Part shown: piece after piece, positions 34,131-44,200 of the stretch
Numbering within the stretch: the first letter of the stretch is position 1
Layout of the letters: each line of letters begins with the position of its first letter
NCBI GenBank assembly: GCA_001931535.1
Contig: CP016211.1
Coordinates: 1,082,501 to 1,146,500 of the forward strand
From: Minicystis rosea
Lineage (GTDB): Bacteria > Myxococcota_A > Polyangia > Polyangiales > Polyangiaceae
Reading direction: 5' to 3'
Length of the DNA: 64,000 nucleotides
Notes under the pieces: generated by a model
Told to the model about the DNA's origin: nothing
The model's input: only the letters and a program-made list of their open reading frames with translations
The model's database searches: none
Made by a program: the position numbers and the translations under genes

Positions 34131-35699
34131 TCAGGGCGCGAGATCCACGACCATCAAGGCGCGCTCGTTCGGCGCGGGGAAGTGGACGCCGTCGACGTCC
34201 ATCGCCACGGGATTCTGCACCGCCACCACGACGATGCCACCGTTCGGCCTCGCGATCGCGCCGGATCCCATCGTGCGTCCCTCCTCGTCGAAGGGCTTCA
34301 ACCAGACGAGGTCGCCGGACGCGCTCAGCTTCGCGATCACGGCATTGGGATAGGTCTCGGTGAGCTGAAGGCTCACGGTGACGTTGCCGGCCGCGTCGAA
34401 ACCCGAGCCGGAGACGAAGACGAAGCCGGGATCGGGCACCAGGGCATCCACATCGGTGCTGAAGCGGAGATCGCCGTTCGACTCGAACACCGCGAAGAGC
34501 ACGTGACGTTCGCCTGGAGCCCCGGGAATCGGCCCCTTGCCGAGATCGAGAGCATCCTGCACCTCGGCCGTCACCAAGAGCTCACCGCTCGGGCCGATGG
34601 TGACGCTGCCCCCGAAGTCTTGCGCCGGTGTGCCGAATTGCCGGCTCCAGAGGTGATTGCCATCGGCGTCGAGCTTGACCACGAAGATGTCGTCGCCGCC
34701 CAGGCTCGTGAGCGTCGGCCCGCCGAACGACAGCGGATCTTCGAAGGGGCCGGCGACGGCGATGTCGCCGTGCGCATCGACCGCGACGCTGAAACCCAGA
34801 CCGATGTTGGATTTGTGAAAGACCTTCTTCCACCGGAGCATGCCTGTCGCATCGAACGACGCGAGGAATCGGTCTCCCGCCGGACTGGAGGATGTGAGCA
34901 CCTCGTCCCCGAGCGAGAATTGGCCCTGGAAGCTCCCCGCGACGACCACGTCGCCCGTGCTGGGGGCGACGGCGACGCCGAGGATGTTCGAATAGCCGCC
35001 CAGGCATGGTGCGCTGAAGCGCCTGCTCCAGACATGATGTCCAGCGGCGTCGAGCCGCATCAGGAAGGCGTTCCCGGTCGCGCTGTCGGTCGTGCCTCCA
35101 CCGAGATCCACCTTGCCCGGTCCGAGATAGCCGCCCAGATAAAGATTCCCCATCACATCGCTGGCCGCGCGGGCCTCGCCGCTGGCCTCACCACCGAATT
35201 GCATGCTGAAGACGTGGTGTCCGGTCGTGTCGAGCCGCGCGAGGAAGATGCTCCCATTCTTGGCCTGGAGAGCGCCGCCGCCGAAATCGACGGCGCTCCC
35301 GAACGTGCCGGTCAAGAGCACATCTCCATTGGGCGCCGTCGCGGCCGACGTCAGGGTGTGCTCGTAATCGTCTCCGAACGCGACACCCCACGTCGCAGCG
35401 CCTGGATTGAACGGGCCTCCGCCCGCACCGACTGTGCTGCTCGTGCCCGGAATGAGATCCGGCGGGACGCCTGCATCGGAGTGGGGCTTCGGCATGGACG
35501 CGCAGGCGCCCGCACCGCCCTGGCCCGTCGTCGAGGTTTGGCCCGTCGTCGAGGTCGTGTGCGTCGCCGCGCCGCCGCCGCCGGCGTGAGCTCCGCCGGT
35601 GTTGCCCTCCGTCCCATTGCTGCCAATCGTGCTGGCGCACCCATAAAGCCCCAAAGCAGCAACGAGCGCCGCACCTATCATCATCCTACCCAAGTGCAT
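34131..35699 (-). CDS. SBBP-type beta-propeller lipoprotein
   Basis: A 522-residue lipoprotein with an ideal ribosome site (AGGAGG, six bases) before ATG 35699. The signal is MHLGRMMIGAALVAALGLYGC, then a Gly/Thr linker to about residue 70. The mature part has repeated blades with the pattern G-D-V-x-L-x-G-x-F...FLARLDxxGHHxWSxxFGG, typical of SBBP (seven-bladed propeller) proteins in myxobacteria and related groups. No catalytic motif; probably a binding or structural surface protein. Confidence 0.88.
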   Translation of the reverse strand: MHLGRMMIGAALVAALGLYGCASTIGSNGTEGNTGGAHAGGGGAATHTTSTTGQTSTTGQGGAGACASMPKPHSDAGVPPDLIPGTSSTVGAGGGPFNPGAATWGVAFGDDYEHTLTSAATAPNGDVLLTGTFGSAVDFGGGALQAKNGSIFLARLDTTGHHVFSMQFGGEASGEARAASDVMGNLYLGGYLGPGKVDLGGGTTDSATGNAFLMRLDAAGHHVWSRRFSAPCLGGYSNILGVAVAPSTGDVVVAGSFQGQFSLGDEVLTSSSPAGDRFLASFDATGMLRWKKVFHKSNIGLGFSVAVDAHGDIAVAGPFEDPLSFGGPTLTSLGGDDIFVVKLDADGNHLWSRQFGTPAQDFGGSVTIGPSGELLVTAEVQDALDLGKGPIPGAPGERHVLFAVFESNGDLRFSTDVDALVPDPGFVFVSGSGFDAAGNVTVSLQLTETYPNAVIAKLSASGDLVWLKPFDEEGRTMGSGAIARPNGGIVVVAVQNPVAMDVDGVHFPAPNERALMVVDLAP

Positions 35700-35770
35700 C
35701 GAAATCCTCCTGTGCGCACGGCGCCACTCGAGCCTACGAGGCTGGTCGAAGCGGGCACCTTAATCGGATC

Positions 35771-36073
35771 TTATTTCCGCGGCGTCCCGCCATCTCGTCG
35801 TTGCGGCCCGAAATGGTGGACGGCGAGCGGGACGCCCATCGCGAGAACGCCATGCGTGAGAAGCGTCGCACCGCACAGCAACGCGAGCCGGGAGATCGAC
35901 GAGGGCCTCAGGATGACGATGCCAGCCCAATACAGCACGACGGGCAAGAGCACGACGGGGGAGGGACCACGGTGTCCACGGGCGAGCCGGATGGACGCGT
36001 AACACGATGCCAGGTCGAGCGCGGCCGCCGCGCCGCAAAGCATCCAGGCAAAGACGTCGATGATCACGCGCAT
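35771..36073 (-). CDS. Small multi-pass membrane protein
   Basis: A 100-residue protein with three hydrophobic segments (about residues 3-20, 38-56 and 62-84). No family was recognised. It lies 37 bases downstream of the PEGA/TPR protein gene on the same strand and is probably the third gene of the kinase operon. A function in membrane signalling is possible but unsupported by sequence motifs. Confidence 0.62.
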   Translation of the reverse strand: MRVIIDVFAWMLCGAAAALDLASCYASIRLARGHRGPSPVVLLPVVLYWAGIVILRPSSISRLALLCGATLLTHGVLAMGVPLAVHHFGPQRRDGGTPRK

Positions 36074-36110
36074 CGTCGTCGGAAATCGGGCCCGATTCTC
36101 CGAGGGAGCA

Positions 36111-37838
36111 TCAGAAATCGTATCGAAGGTTCGCCCCGGGCGAGACCATCATCACGAATCCACCCATCAGCTTGTCGGCCGGATAGGAGCCAATCCCGTC
36201 GGTCGAGGCCGCCAACGTCAAACGCTCGTTGAACTTCGGTTGGGAGATGGCCACCAAGAAGAGCAGTTGCACGCCGAGGCTCGCTTCCCAGTGCTTGCCC
36301 AGGCGAATGCCGAGGCGCGCCTCCGGATCCAGGTAGAAATACCGAGCGGCCTCGTGGTCCACGACGGGATACGTGTCGTAGGCCGGCCCCGAGCGCGGCT
36401 TGAAATGGCCGGTCCGCAGGTCGCGCACCGAGCCGATCAAGGCTCCGGCGCCGAGGCGGAGGCGGAAGGGGAATCGCTCGCCCGTCCCGTAACCGAAGGT
36501 GCCGCCCACGAGCGCGCCGGTGAGGCGCAATTCGTCGTGCGCCGTGCCTTTCTGCGCGGGGAGATTGCCAATCGGCTGCAGCGTGGTGGCTCGAGCATCG
36601 GAGGTTTGGAGCGCCACCAGATAGCCGCCCGAGACACCGAATGCGAAGCCCGATCCCAGCTCGTACGAAGCGTGGAGGAGCCCGAGCGCGCCGGCGCCGA
36701 CGGCGTGCCCTTCATCGAGATCGCCTCCGAGCGACGGCACGAGCAGCGCATTGGCCGAGAGATCGAACACCCATTTCGACGGCTTCTTCCACACGCCCGC
36801 GTCCGGATCGCGCTTCAACTGCACGCTCACGAGCTCGCGCCCGCCGCGCTCCAGGTTGAGCTGCCGTGTCTGGGTGATGAAACCATCGAGCGAGACTTCG
36901 ACCCGGTGCGCGCCCGCGCGCAGCCGGCCGACCCATTGGCCACGGCCCACCGGCACCGCGTCGATGGAGACGAGCGCGCCCGCGGGCAGCGGATCCACCC
37001 GCAGCGCGCTCTCGAGCGGCTCGGCGCGCAGCGTGAGCGTGGTGAGCTTCTGCGGATCGACGGGCGCCGAGGCCGGTTGCGTGCCGACCACGTCCTTGCC
37101 GCGGAGGAGCACCGTATGCGCGCCGATGGCGACCACGCCTTCCCACGGCGTGCGGCCCACCACCACGTTGTCGACCACCACGTCGAGCTCTCGCCCGTTC
37201 TGCTCCGCTACCTTGAGGCGCCCGGACTGCGTGAGCTTGCGCAAGGGTGCCGCGATCTTCGCCGTCTGCCCGCCGGCCACGTCGAAGCGCGATTCGAAGG
37301 GCTCGAAGCCCTCTTTGAAGAGACGAACGGTGTGCGCGCCCGCATTCACGCGGATGGGCGTGAGCGGCGGATACTCACCGCGCGCTTGACCATCGATCGC
37401 AATGGCGGTGCCCGGCTCGGCGCCGGTGATCTCCACCGTGCCCACGAGCCCGCGCAGCTCGGCGATCGCGCGCTGCGCCTCGATGCGATCCTCGGCCGGC
37501 AACGTCGGGAACTCGCGCAGCAGCGCTTCGAACATGGCCAGCGCTTCATCGAAGCGCTGGAGCCGGCGCAGCACCGTGGCCGCGTTGTTGGTCGCGCTGC
37601 GCGTCGGGTACAGGTCGCGCGAGAGCAGGAACTCCGCGAGCGCCGCGGCCCACGCGCTTTCGCGCACCAGCGCGACGCCCTTCTCGAAATGGACGCGCGC
37701 CTCGTTCTTCGCGGTCTCCAAAGCCTCTGCAGATCGCGGCGCCTCCGCGGGCGGCGCGGGCTGCGCATGGGCCACGCCGCTCCAAGCTCCCAAGACGAGG
37801 ACGGCGATCGAGACGAGTCGAGCAGGGAAGCGCGGCAT
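36111..37838 (-). CDS. TPR/PEGA-domain envelope protein
   Basis: A 575-residue protein. The start at 37838 gives MPRFPARLVSIAVLVLGAWSGVAHAQ, a clean Sec signal; the frame is open only to 37883. Residues about 40-125 are TPR-like (ARVHFEKGVALVRESAWAAALAEFLLS, RLQRFDEALAMFEALLREF). Several PEGA-type modules follow, such as GTAIAIDGQARGEYPPL and GALVSIDAVPVGRGQW, with GAHTVRLFKEGFEPFE. The last 200 residues look like a beta-barrel or beta-rich domain ending in YDF, with an aromatic C-terminal residue as in outer-membrane proteins. It follows the kinase gene by 47 bases, so it may be a partner of that kinase. Confidence 0.85.
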   Translation of the reverse strand: MPRFPARLVSIAVLVLGAWSGVAHAQPAPPAEAPRSAEALETAKNEARVHFEKGVALVRESAWAAALAEFLLSRDLYPTRSATNNAATVLRRLQRFDEALAMFEALLREFPTLPAEDRIEAQRAIAELRGLVGTVEITGAEPGTAIAIDGQARGEYPPLTPIRVNAGAHTVRLFKEGFEPFESRFDVAGGQTAKIAAPLRKLTQSGRLKVAEQNGRELDVVVDNVVVGRTPWEGVVAIGAHTVLLRGKDVVGTQPASAPVDPQKLTTLTLRAEPLESALRVDPLPAGALVSIDAVPVGRGQWVGRLRAGAHRVEVSLDGFITQTRQLNLERGGRELVSVQLKRDPDAGVWKKPSKWVFDLSANALLVPSLGGDLDEGHAVGAGALGLLHASYELGSGFAFGVSGGYLVALQTSDARATTLQPIGNLPAQKGTAHDELRLTGALVGGTFGYGTGERFPFRLRLGAGALIGSVRDLRTGHFKPRSGPAYDTYPVVDHEAARYFYLDPEARLGIRLGKHWEASLGVQLLFLVAISQPKFNERLTLAASTDGIGSYPADKLMGGFVMMVSPGANLRYDF

Positions 37839-37885
37839 GGACGACGCGGCGTAACGCTCGCTGGAAATGCGCGGCGTGTCCACCT

Positions 37886-39481
37886 CTACTCGAACGTGCT
37901 CTTGATCCCTGAAGGCACCGCCGTCGCTGCGGTCGGCGCGCGCGGCCCGGTGCTCGCGGCCGGCTTCGTGCCCGCGGGCGCATTGGCGCTCAGCTCGACC
38001 TTGGGCGGGCTCGGGCCCGCCTCGGTCACGATCACGTCCGCCGTCGTCTCCTGCTTGCCCTTAAAGACGCGCACGCGATGCACGCTGCCCGGCGCGCCCG
38101 TGATCTCCAAGAGGCCGTCTTTGAGCGGCGTCTTCGTGCCCTCCACCTCGACCGACGCATCGGCGGGCAGGATCACGAGCTTCACCCGTTTCGGCGCCGG
38201 CTCGGCGGTCTTCGGTGCTTCGGTCGCGATTGGTGCCGGCGTCGCCACCGGCGGAGGCGGAGCGGACTGCGTCGCTGTTGCCGTCGCCGCGGGCACCGGC
38301 GCCGGCGGGGGCGGCCGCGTGACGGCATACCCCACCACGAGAAGCCCGGCTCCGATCACCGCGCCGATCACCGGCGCGCGCGAGCCCTTCGGCGCGGCCA
38401 CCGAAGGCACCGATTGCGAATGCGAGAGCGCGCCCGTCGTGCTCGCAGCCGCGCTTCCAGGGCCCACCGGATCGGAGAGGCGCGCTGCGGCCGGCGGAAT
38501 GCTCGGCTTCGGCGGCGGTTGCGGTTCCACCGAGATGCGCGGCGCCACGATGGCCTTGGCCGTGTCCGACAGCGACACGAACATCGATTCGTAGAGCGAC
38601 CACCCGTTCGGGATGAGCGGCTTGATCGCGTCGAACATCTCCGTGGCGCTCTGATACCGTTCCGCGGGATCGCGCCGCAGTGCCTTGTGCACGATGGCGG
38701 CCACGTCCGGGGGGACCCAGGGCGCGAGCTCTTGCACCGGCGTCACGTCGTCATGACAAATGGCGATGATGAGCCCACCGAGCGCGTCGCAGTGATCGTA
38801 GGGCGTGCGCCCCGTGAGCGCTTGGTACAAGACCACGCCGAGCGACCAGAGATCGGCGCGGTGATCGATGGATTTCAGCCCTTTTGCCTGCTCGGGCGAC
38901 ATGTAGAGCGGAGAGCCCAGCATGCTCCCCGTCTTCGTCAGCGCGGCGGACTCCGCGTCGTTCGCGTGGTCCATCTTGACCTTCGCGATCCCGAAATCGA
39001 GCAGCTTGATCCGGAGCTCGCCCGCGTCGCGCTGGGCCAAGAAGAGGTTCGCCGGCTTGATGTCGCGGTGAACGACGTGCGCTTCGTGCGCCTTTTGCAG
39101 GCCGAGGCACGTCTGCGCCACCACCCGCAGCGCCACGTCCGGGGAAAGCGGACCGAGCCGCTTGATGGCGTGCTGCAGATCCTCCCCGTGCAGCAGCTCC
39201 ATCACGAGGTACGGCGAGCCGCTCTCGTCCACGCCGGTGTCGAGCACCTGCGTGATGTGCTGCGTGTCGATGGCCCCGGCCGCCTTGGCCTCGCGCTGGA
39301 AGCGCGTCACGAGCTTCTGATCGCGGGCCACGTCGCCGGAGCTGATCACCTTCACGGCCACGCGCCGGCCCGTCCCGGTGTGCTCGGCCTCGTACACCGC
39401 GCCCATCGCGCCGGCTCCGACGAGGCGTTCGATCCGGTACTTTCCGTCGAGGGTCGTGCCGATCACGTGGGTCCACGCCAC
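37886..39481 (-). CDS. Membrane-anchored Ser/Thr protein kinase
   Basis: A 531-residue Hanks-type kinase. Motifs: P-loop GAGAMGAVYEA (from residue 22), Lys44, HRDIKPANLF, LDFGIAKV, and GSPLYMSPEQA. After a Pro-rich linker come one transmembrane helix (APVIGAVIGAGLLVVGYAV) and an external PEGA-like module (VKLVILPADASVEVEGTKTPL). Its design and even the end (TFE versus KFE) match the kinase at 20008-21738, so the two are paralogues. It heads an operon with the TPR/PEGA protein and a small membrane protein. Confidence 0.94.
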   Translation of the reverse strand: MAWTHVIGTTLDGKYRIERLVGAGAMGAVYEAEHTGTGRRVAVKVISSGDVARDQKLVTRFQREAKAAGAIDTQHITQVLDTGVDESGSPYLVMELLHGEDLQHAIKRLGPLSPDVALRVVAQTCLGLQKAHEAHVVHRDIKPANLFLAQRDAGELRIKLLDFGIAKVKMDHANDAESAALTKTGSMLGSPLYMSPEQAKGLKSIDHRADLWSLGVVLYQALTGRTPYDHCDALGGLIIAICHDDVTPVQELAPWVPPDVAAIVHKALRRDPAERYQSATEMFDAIKPLIPNGWSLYESMFVSLSDTAKAIVAPRISVEPQPPPKPSIPPAAARLSDPVGPGSAAASTTGALSHSQSVPSVAAPKGSRAPVIGAVIGAGLLVVGYAVTRPPPPAPVPAATATATQSAPPPPVATPAPIATEAPKTAEPAPKRVKLVILPADASVEVEGTKTPLKDGLLEITGAPGSVHRVRVFKGKQETTADVIVTEAGPSPPKVELSANAPAGTKPAASTGPRAPTAATAVPSGIKSTFE

Positions 39482-39611
39482 TTTAGTGGATCGGCCCTCC
39501 GCTCGGCAACTGCGCCCTCCGCGAGGGCTTCGATCCCGCTCATCGCGTGCTCCTCGGCGAGGTCGGCGCGTCCTCGAAAGGGCATTTCAGGCCGAGCGTC
39601 GTTCGGCGCGC

Positions 39612-39632
39612 TGGATGATCGTCAATCATCCA
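39612..39632. terminator. Hairpin abutting the merR-type stop codon
   Basis: TGGATGAT-CGTCA-ATCATCCA, 8-bp arms and a 5-base loop, directly adjoins the stop codon (39633) of the minus-strand MerR gene. It probably ends the reductase-MerR operon. No U-tract follows. Confidence 0.45.
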
Positions 39633-40067
39633 TCACGCCGGCAGCTTCTCCATCGCCATTTCCATCTCCACGTAGAGACGGACCTTCTTCTCGATGCCGG
39701 CGAGGTGCGCCTGCTGCTCGGCGAGCTTCGCGGCCACGTCGTCGCGGTGCGCCTCGAGCAGCGCGCGCCGCTCGGCGATGGTCGCGTCCCCGCGGCGCAC
39801 CAGCGCGGCATAGGCGAGCATGCGCCGGATCGGCATCCCCGTCGCTTGCAGCTTGCGGAGGAACTCGACCCAGCGCACGTCCTCGGGCCCGTAGCGGCGG
39901 TGTCCGCTCTGGGCCCGCGCCACCGGGCGAATGAGCCCGATGCGCTCGTAATACCGCAGCGTGTGCGCGCTCGTCCCCGTGGCCGTGGCCACCTGCGCGA
40001 TCGTCAGGCCGATCGTCGTCTCCGATCGCGGCGCGTGCGCGCGCCCTCGTTGCGGCGTGGTGCTCAT
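39633..40067 (-). CDS. MerR-family transcriptional regulator
   Basis: A 144-residue regulator starting at 40067. The winged-helix MerR domain is clear: [31 protein letters not shown], then the C-terminal coiled coil used for dimerisation ([30 protein letters not shown]). No metal-binding cysteines are present, so a small organic ligand or none is likely. Its ATG overlaps the stop of the aldo/keto reductase gene (ATGA, 40064-40067). MerR regulators commonly control their own operon, so this one probably controls the reductase. Confidence 0.92.
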   Translation of the reverse strand: MSTTPQRGRAHAPRSETTIGLTIAQVATATGTSAHTLRYYERIGLIRPVARAQSGHRRYGPEDVRWVEFLRKLQATGMPIRRMLAYAALVRRGDATIAERRALLEAHRDDVAAKLAEQQAHLAGIEKKVRLYVEMEMAMEKLPA

Positions 40068-41047
40068 CGATTCACGGATCCCATGGACGCTTCGGGATAG
40101 CGCAATCCAGCGGCCGCGCCCTTCGGCATCACCGCATCGAGCTCCGCGAGCTCGGCCGCGGAGAGCTCGATGGCCTCCGCGGCCACGTTCTCTTCGAGGT
40201 ACGTGCGGCGCTTCGTCCCGGGGATGGGCACGATGAAGTCTCCCTGCGCGAGCACCCACGCGAGCGCGAGCTGCGACGCCTTCACGCCCTTCGCTCGCGC
40301 GATCGCCTCGACCTTGGCCACGAGATCGAGGTTCTTCTGGAAGTTCTCACCTTGGAAGCGAGGGTTGTTGCGGCGGAAGTCGTCCGCCGCGAGATCCTCG
40401 ATGCGCTTGATCTGCCCCGTGAGGAAGCCGCGCCCGAGCGGGCTGTACGCGAGGAACCCGATGCCCAGCGTGCGGCACACCTCGAGCACGTCGTCCTCGG
40501 GATCGCGGGTCCACAACGAATACTCCGTCTGAACCGAGGCCAGCGGGTGAACCGCGTGCCCGCGCCGCAGCGTCGCCGCGCTCGCCTCCGACAGGCCGAT
40601 CGCACGCACCTTCCCGGCCTTCACCAGATCCGCCATCGCGCCCACGCTCTCCTCGATGGGCGTGCTCGGATCGACGCGGTGGAGCTGATACAGATCGATG
40701 ACGTCGACACGTAGCCTGCGCAGGCTCGCGTCGCACGACGTGCGAATGTACTCCGGCGTGCCGTTGACGCCGCGGAACGCAGCGTTGTTCGGATCGCGGA
40801 CGATGCCGCATTTCGTCGCGAGGACGACCTTGTCGCGCCGGCCTTCGAGGGCGCGTCCCACGAGCTCCTCGTTGGTGTAGGGACCGTACATGTCCGCGGT
40901 GTCGAGCAGCGTGATGCCGAGCTCGATGGCGCGGTGGAGGGTGGCGATGGACTCGGCCTCGTCGCGCGGGCCGTAGAAGTCGCTCATGCCCATGCAGCCG
41001 AGGCCGAGGGCGGAGACCTGGAGGGGACCGAGCTTGCGCGTGTGCAT
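40064..41047 (-). CDS. Aldo/keto reductase
   Basis: A 327-residue NADPH-dependent oxidoreductase of normal length. ATG 41047 follows AGGAG by four bases. It starts [26 protein letters not shown], as in the AKR13/YakC-type subgroup. The catalytic tetrad is visible as D in [10 protein letters not shown] in MYG, K in VLATKCG and H in YQLHRVD. The NADPH-binding end reads [16 protein letters not shown]. Substrate is likely a small aldehyde or ketone. It is the first gene of an operon with the MerR regulator, and is divergent from the topoisomerase-RecQ gene. Confidence 0.93.
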   Translation of the reverse strand: MHTRKLGPLQVSALGLGCMGMSDFYGPRDEAESIATLHRAIELGITLLDTADMYGPYTNEELVGRALEGRRDKVVLATKCGIVRDPNNAAFRGVNGTPEYIRTSCDASLRRLRVDVIDLYQLHRVDPSTPIEESVGAMADLVKAGKVRAIGLSEASAATLRRGHAVHPLASVQTEYSLWTRDPEDDVLEVCRTLGIGFLAYSPLGRGFLTGQIKRIEDLAADDFRRNNPRFQGENFQKNLDLVAKVEAIARAKGVKASQLALAWVLAQGDFIVPIPGTKRRTYLEENVAAEAIELSAAELAELDAVMPKGAAAGLRYPEASMGSVNR

Positions 41048-41235
41048 GGATCTCCTGGCAGCGCGAGATGGGCCGCGCCGCTTCGACGCCCGCCACGGTA
41101 GGAATTGGAGCGCGCTCGAAGTCAAGACCCCGAGCCCGGCGGATCGCCCGCTGACCCTCGTCCACCTCACACCTCGCGCCGCCCGGCCGATGCGCAGAAC
41201 TGAACATTGGGCTAGGATGCCGCCCGCCTCCGCCC

Positions 41236-44200
41236 ATGAACGTCGCCGTCGTCGCCGAAAAACCTTCCGTTGCCCGGGATATCGCGCGGGTCCTGGGCGC
41301 CTCGTCCCGTGGCGAGGGCTACATGCACGGCGGCGGTTACGTGATCACCTGGGCCATCGGGCACCTGGTCGCGCTCGCCCAGCCGCACGACATCGAGCCG
41401 GAATGGAAGCGCTGGCGCCTCGCCACGCTCCCCATGTTGCCGCCCTCGTGGCCGCTCGTCGTCTATCCCGAGACCCGCGCGCAGTTCGACGTCGTCTCCA
41501 AGATCCTCCGTTCACCGAAGATCGACCGCGTCATCGCCGCCACCGACGCCGGGCGGGAAGGCGAGCTCATCTTCCGTTACATCTACGAAGCGGCCGGCTG
41601 CCAAAAGCCCGTCAGCCGACTCTGGATCTCCTCGCTCACCCCGGACGCCATCAAAGACGGCTTCCGCCGCCTGCGCGACGGCAAAGAGTACGATTCTCTC
41701 GCCGACGCCGCCCGTGGCCGCAGCCGCGCCGATTGGCTCGTGGGGATGAACCTCTCCCGCGCGTACAGCCTCGCCTTCGATCAAGACCTCTCCGTCGGCC
41801 GCGTCCAGACACCCACGCTCGCCATGGTCGTCGAGCGGGAGAAGGCCATTCGCGCCTTCGTCCCGGAAGACTATCTCGAGATCGTCGCCACCTTCGCCAC
41901 CCCGCCGAACGGCGCCGTGCGCGAGCCGGTGGACGCTTATGAAGGCACGTATTTTCGCGTCGAGCAAAAGGGCCAAGAGCAGGAGAAGAATCGCCGCCTC
42001 CCGCCCGACGGCGAGGAGGCCAAGCGCATCGTCGATCGCGTCCTGCGCGGCCGGGCCACCGTCGAGTCCGTCGAGTCCGACACGCGCCGCCTCCCGCCGC
42101 CGCTGCTCTACGACCTCACCGAGCTGCAAAGGCACTGCAACCGCCTTTATGGCATGAGCGCCCAACGCACCCTCGACGTCGCGCAATCGCTCTACGAAAA
42201 CCACAAGCTCATCAGCTATCCTCGTACCGACAGCCGCCATCTCTCGAACGACGTCGCCCAAACGCTGGGCGCCGTCGTGCAAGCCATCGAAGGTCCCTAT
42301 CAGGGCCTCCTCGCGCCGGGCACGGGCACGCGTCCGCTCGGCCGCCGCTTCGTCGACGACGCCAAGGTCACCGATCACCACGCCATCATCCCCACCGCCA
42401 CGCGCGCGTCCGAGAGCCTCGGCGGGGACGAGCGCAAGGTCTACGACCTCATCTGCCGCCGCCTCCTCTCCGCTTGGCACGGCGATCACGTGTATTCGGT
42501 CACCACGGTCATCACCCAGGTCGCCTCGCGCGAGGGCAAGACACCGACGCTCGATCGATTCGAGAGCTCGGGCACGGCCATCGACGAGATTGGTTGGAAG
42601 GTCCTCGACATCGGTGGTGGCAAAAAGCCTCCTCGCGCCGACAAGCGCGACAAGCCCAAGGATGGTGAGGCCGGCGAAGAGCCGCCCGCCTCCGATCAAT
42701 CGCTCCCCGCGGGCCTCGCCGCCGGGCAAAACAAGGCCGTGATCGAGGCGACCGCCGTCCCCAAGAAGACGCGCCCGCCGCCGCGCTTCACCGAAGCCAC
42801 GCTGCTCACCGCCATGGAGACGGCCGGCCGAACGCTGGAGGAGAAAGAGCTCTCCGACGCCATGCGCGACACCGGCCTCGGCACCCCGGCCACGCGCGCC
42901 TCCATCATCGAAACGTTGCTCAAGCGCGAATACGCCCTCCGCAAGGGCAAGAGCCTGGAGGCCACGGACAAGGGCATCGCCTTGATCGACGTGGTCCACC
43001 CCGACGTGAAGAGCCCCGCGATGACCGGCGAATGGGAGGCTCGTCTCCAGCAAATCCACCGAAAAAAAGGCGATCTCGGCACCTTCATGGAAGGCATCGA
43101 GCGCTACGTGGCCGACGTGGTGGCCAAGGTCAAAGACGCGGCCCCGCCGGGCGCTGGCGATCGCCGTCGCCGCGATTCACAAGGCCCCTCGGGCGGCTTC
43201 GCGTCGAATCGAGCCTCCGCCGAGCACGACGCGGACGAGCACGCTTCGGCGAATGGCCAAGCCCGCGGCGCTTCTTCCTCGAACGGCGCCGACAACCATT
43301 CTTCGTCGAGCGGCGCCGACAACCATTCTGCGCCCATCGCGCAAAGCGCGCTCCAGCTCCGGGCGCCCGCGCCGGGGACGTATGCGGCCGCGCGCCAGGC
43401 CGGCCGCGGCGGGCTCTCGGGCCGCTCCAGCGCGGCGCGGAACGCGACCCTCCCCGCCGTCGACAAGCCTCTGCCCGAAGCCTGGACGAGCCGGGGCGAG
43501 CGGGTCACCGATCTGCGCGCGCTGCTCGAAAAGGCCTTCGGCTTCAGCGCCTTTCGCCCTTACCAAGAGGCCGTGTGCCGCGCGGCCACCGAGGGGCACG
43601 ATCTCCTCCTGGTCATGCCCACGGGTGCCGGCAAATCGCTTTGCTATCAGCTCCCCGGGCTCGCGCGCGGCGGCACCACGCTGGTCATCAGCCCGCTCAT
43701 CGCCTTGATGGAGGACCAGACCGAGAAGCTGCGCAGCTTCGGCCTCGCCGCCGATCGCATCCACTCCGGCCGCGATCGCGCCTCTTCCCGCCAAGCGGCC
43801 ACCGACTATCTCAAAGGCCGCCTCGATTATCTCTTCATCGCCCCCGAGCGGCTCCGCGTCCCCGGCTTCCCCGAAATGCTCGCGCGGCGCAAACCGTCGC
43901 TCGTGGCCGTCGACGAGGCCCATTGCATCTCCGCCTGGGGCCATGATTTCCGGCCGGATTACCGCATGCTCGGCCAGCACCTCCCGGCCCTGCGCCCTGC
44001 GCCCGTCGTCGCGCTCACGGCCACGGCCACGCCGCTCGTGCAGGACGACATCCTCGCGCAGCTCGATCTCCCGAACGCCTCGCGCTTCATTCATGGATTC
44101 CGCCGCACCAACCTGGGCATCGAGGTCGTCGAGGTGACCCCGAGCGCCCGCGCCGACGCCACGCGCACGCTCCTCGCCGAGCCGGGCCGCCGGCCCGCCA

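Noticed and set aside
41521..41553. Loss of a TOPRIM aspartate in the topoisomerase (TDAGREGE rather than TDADREGE)
   Set aside because: I recall the TDAGREGEL form as common in TopB-type enzymes, so it is not evidence for an inactive topoisomerase.
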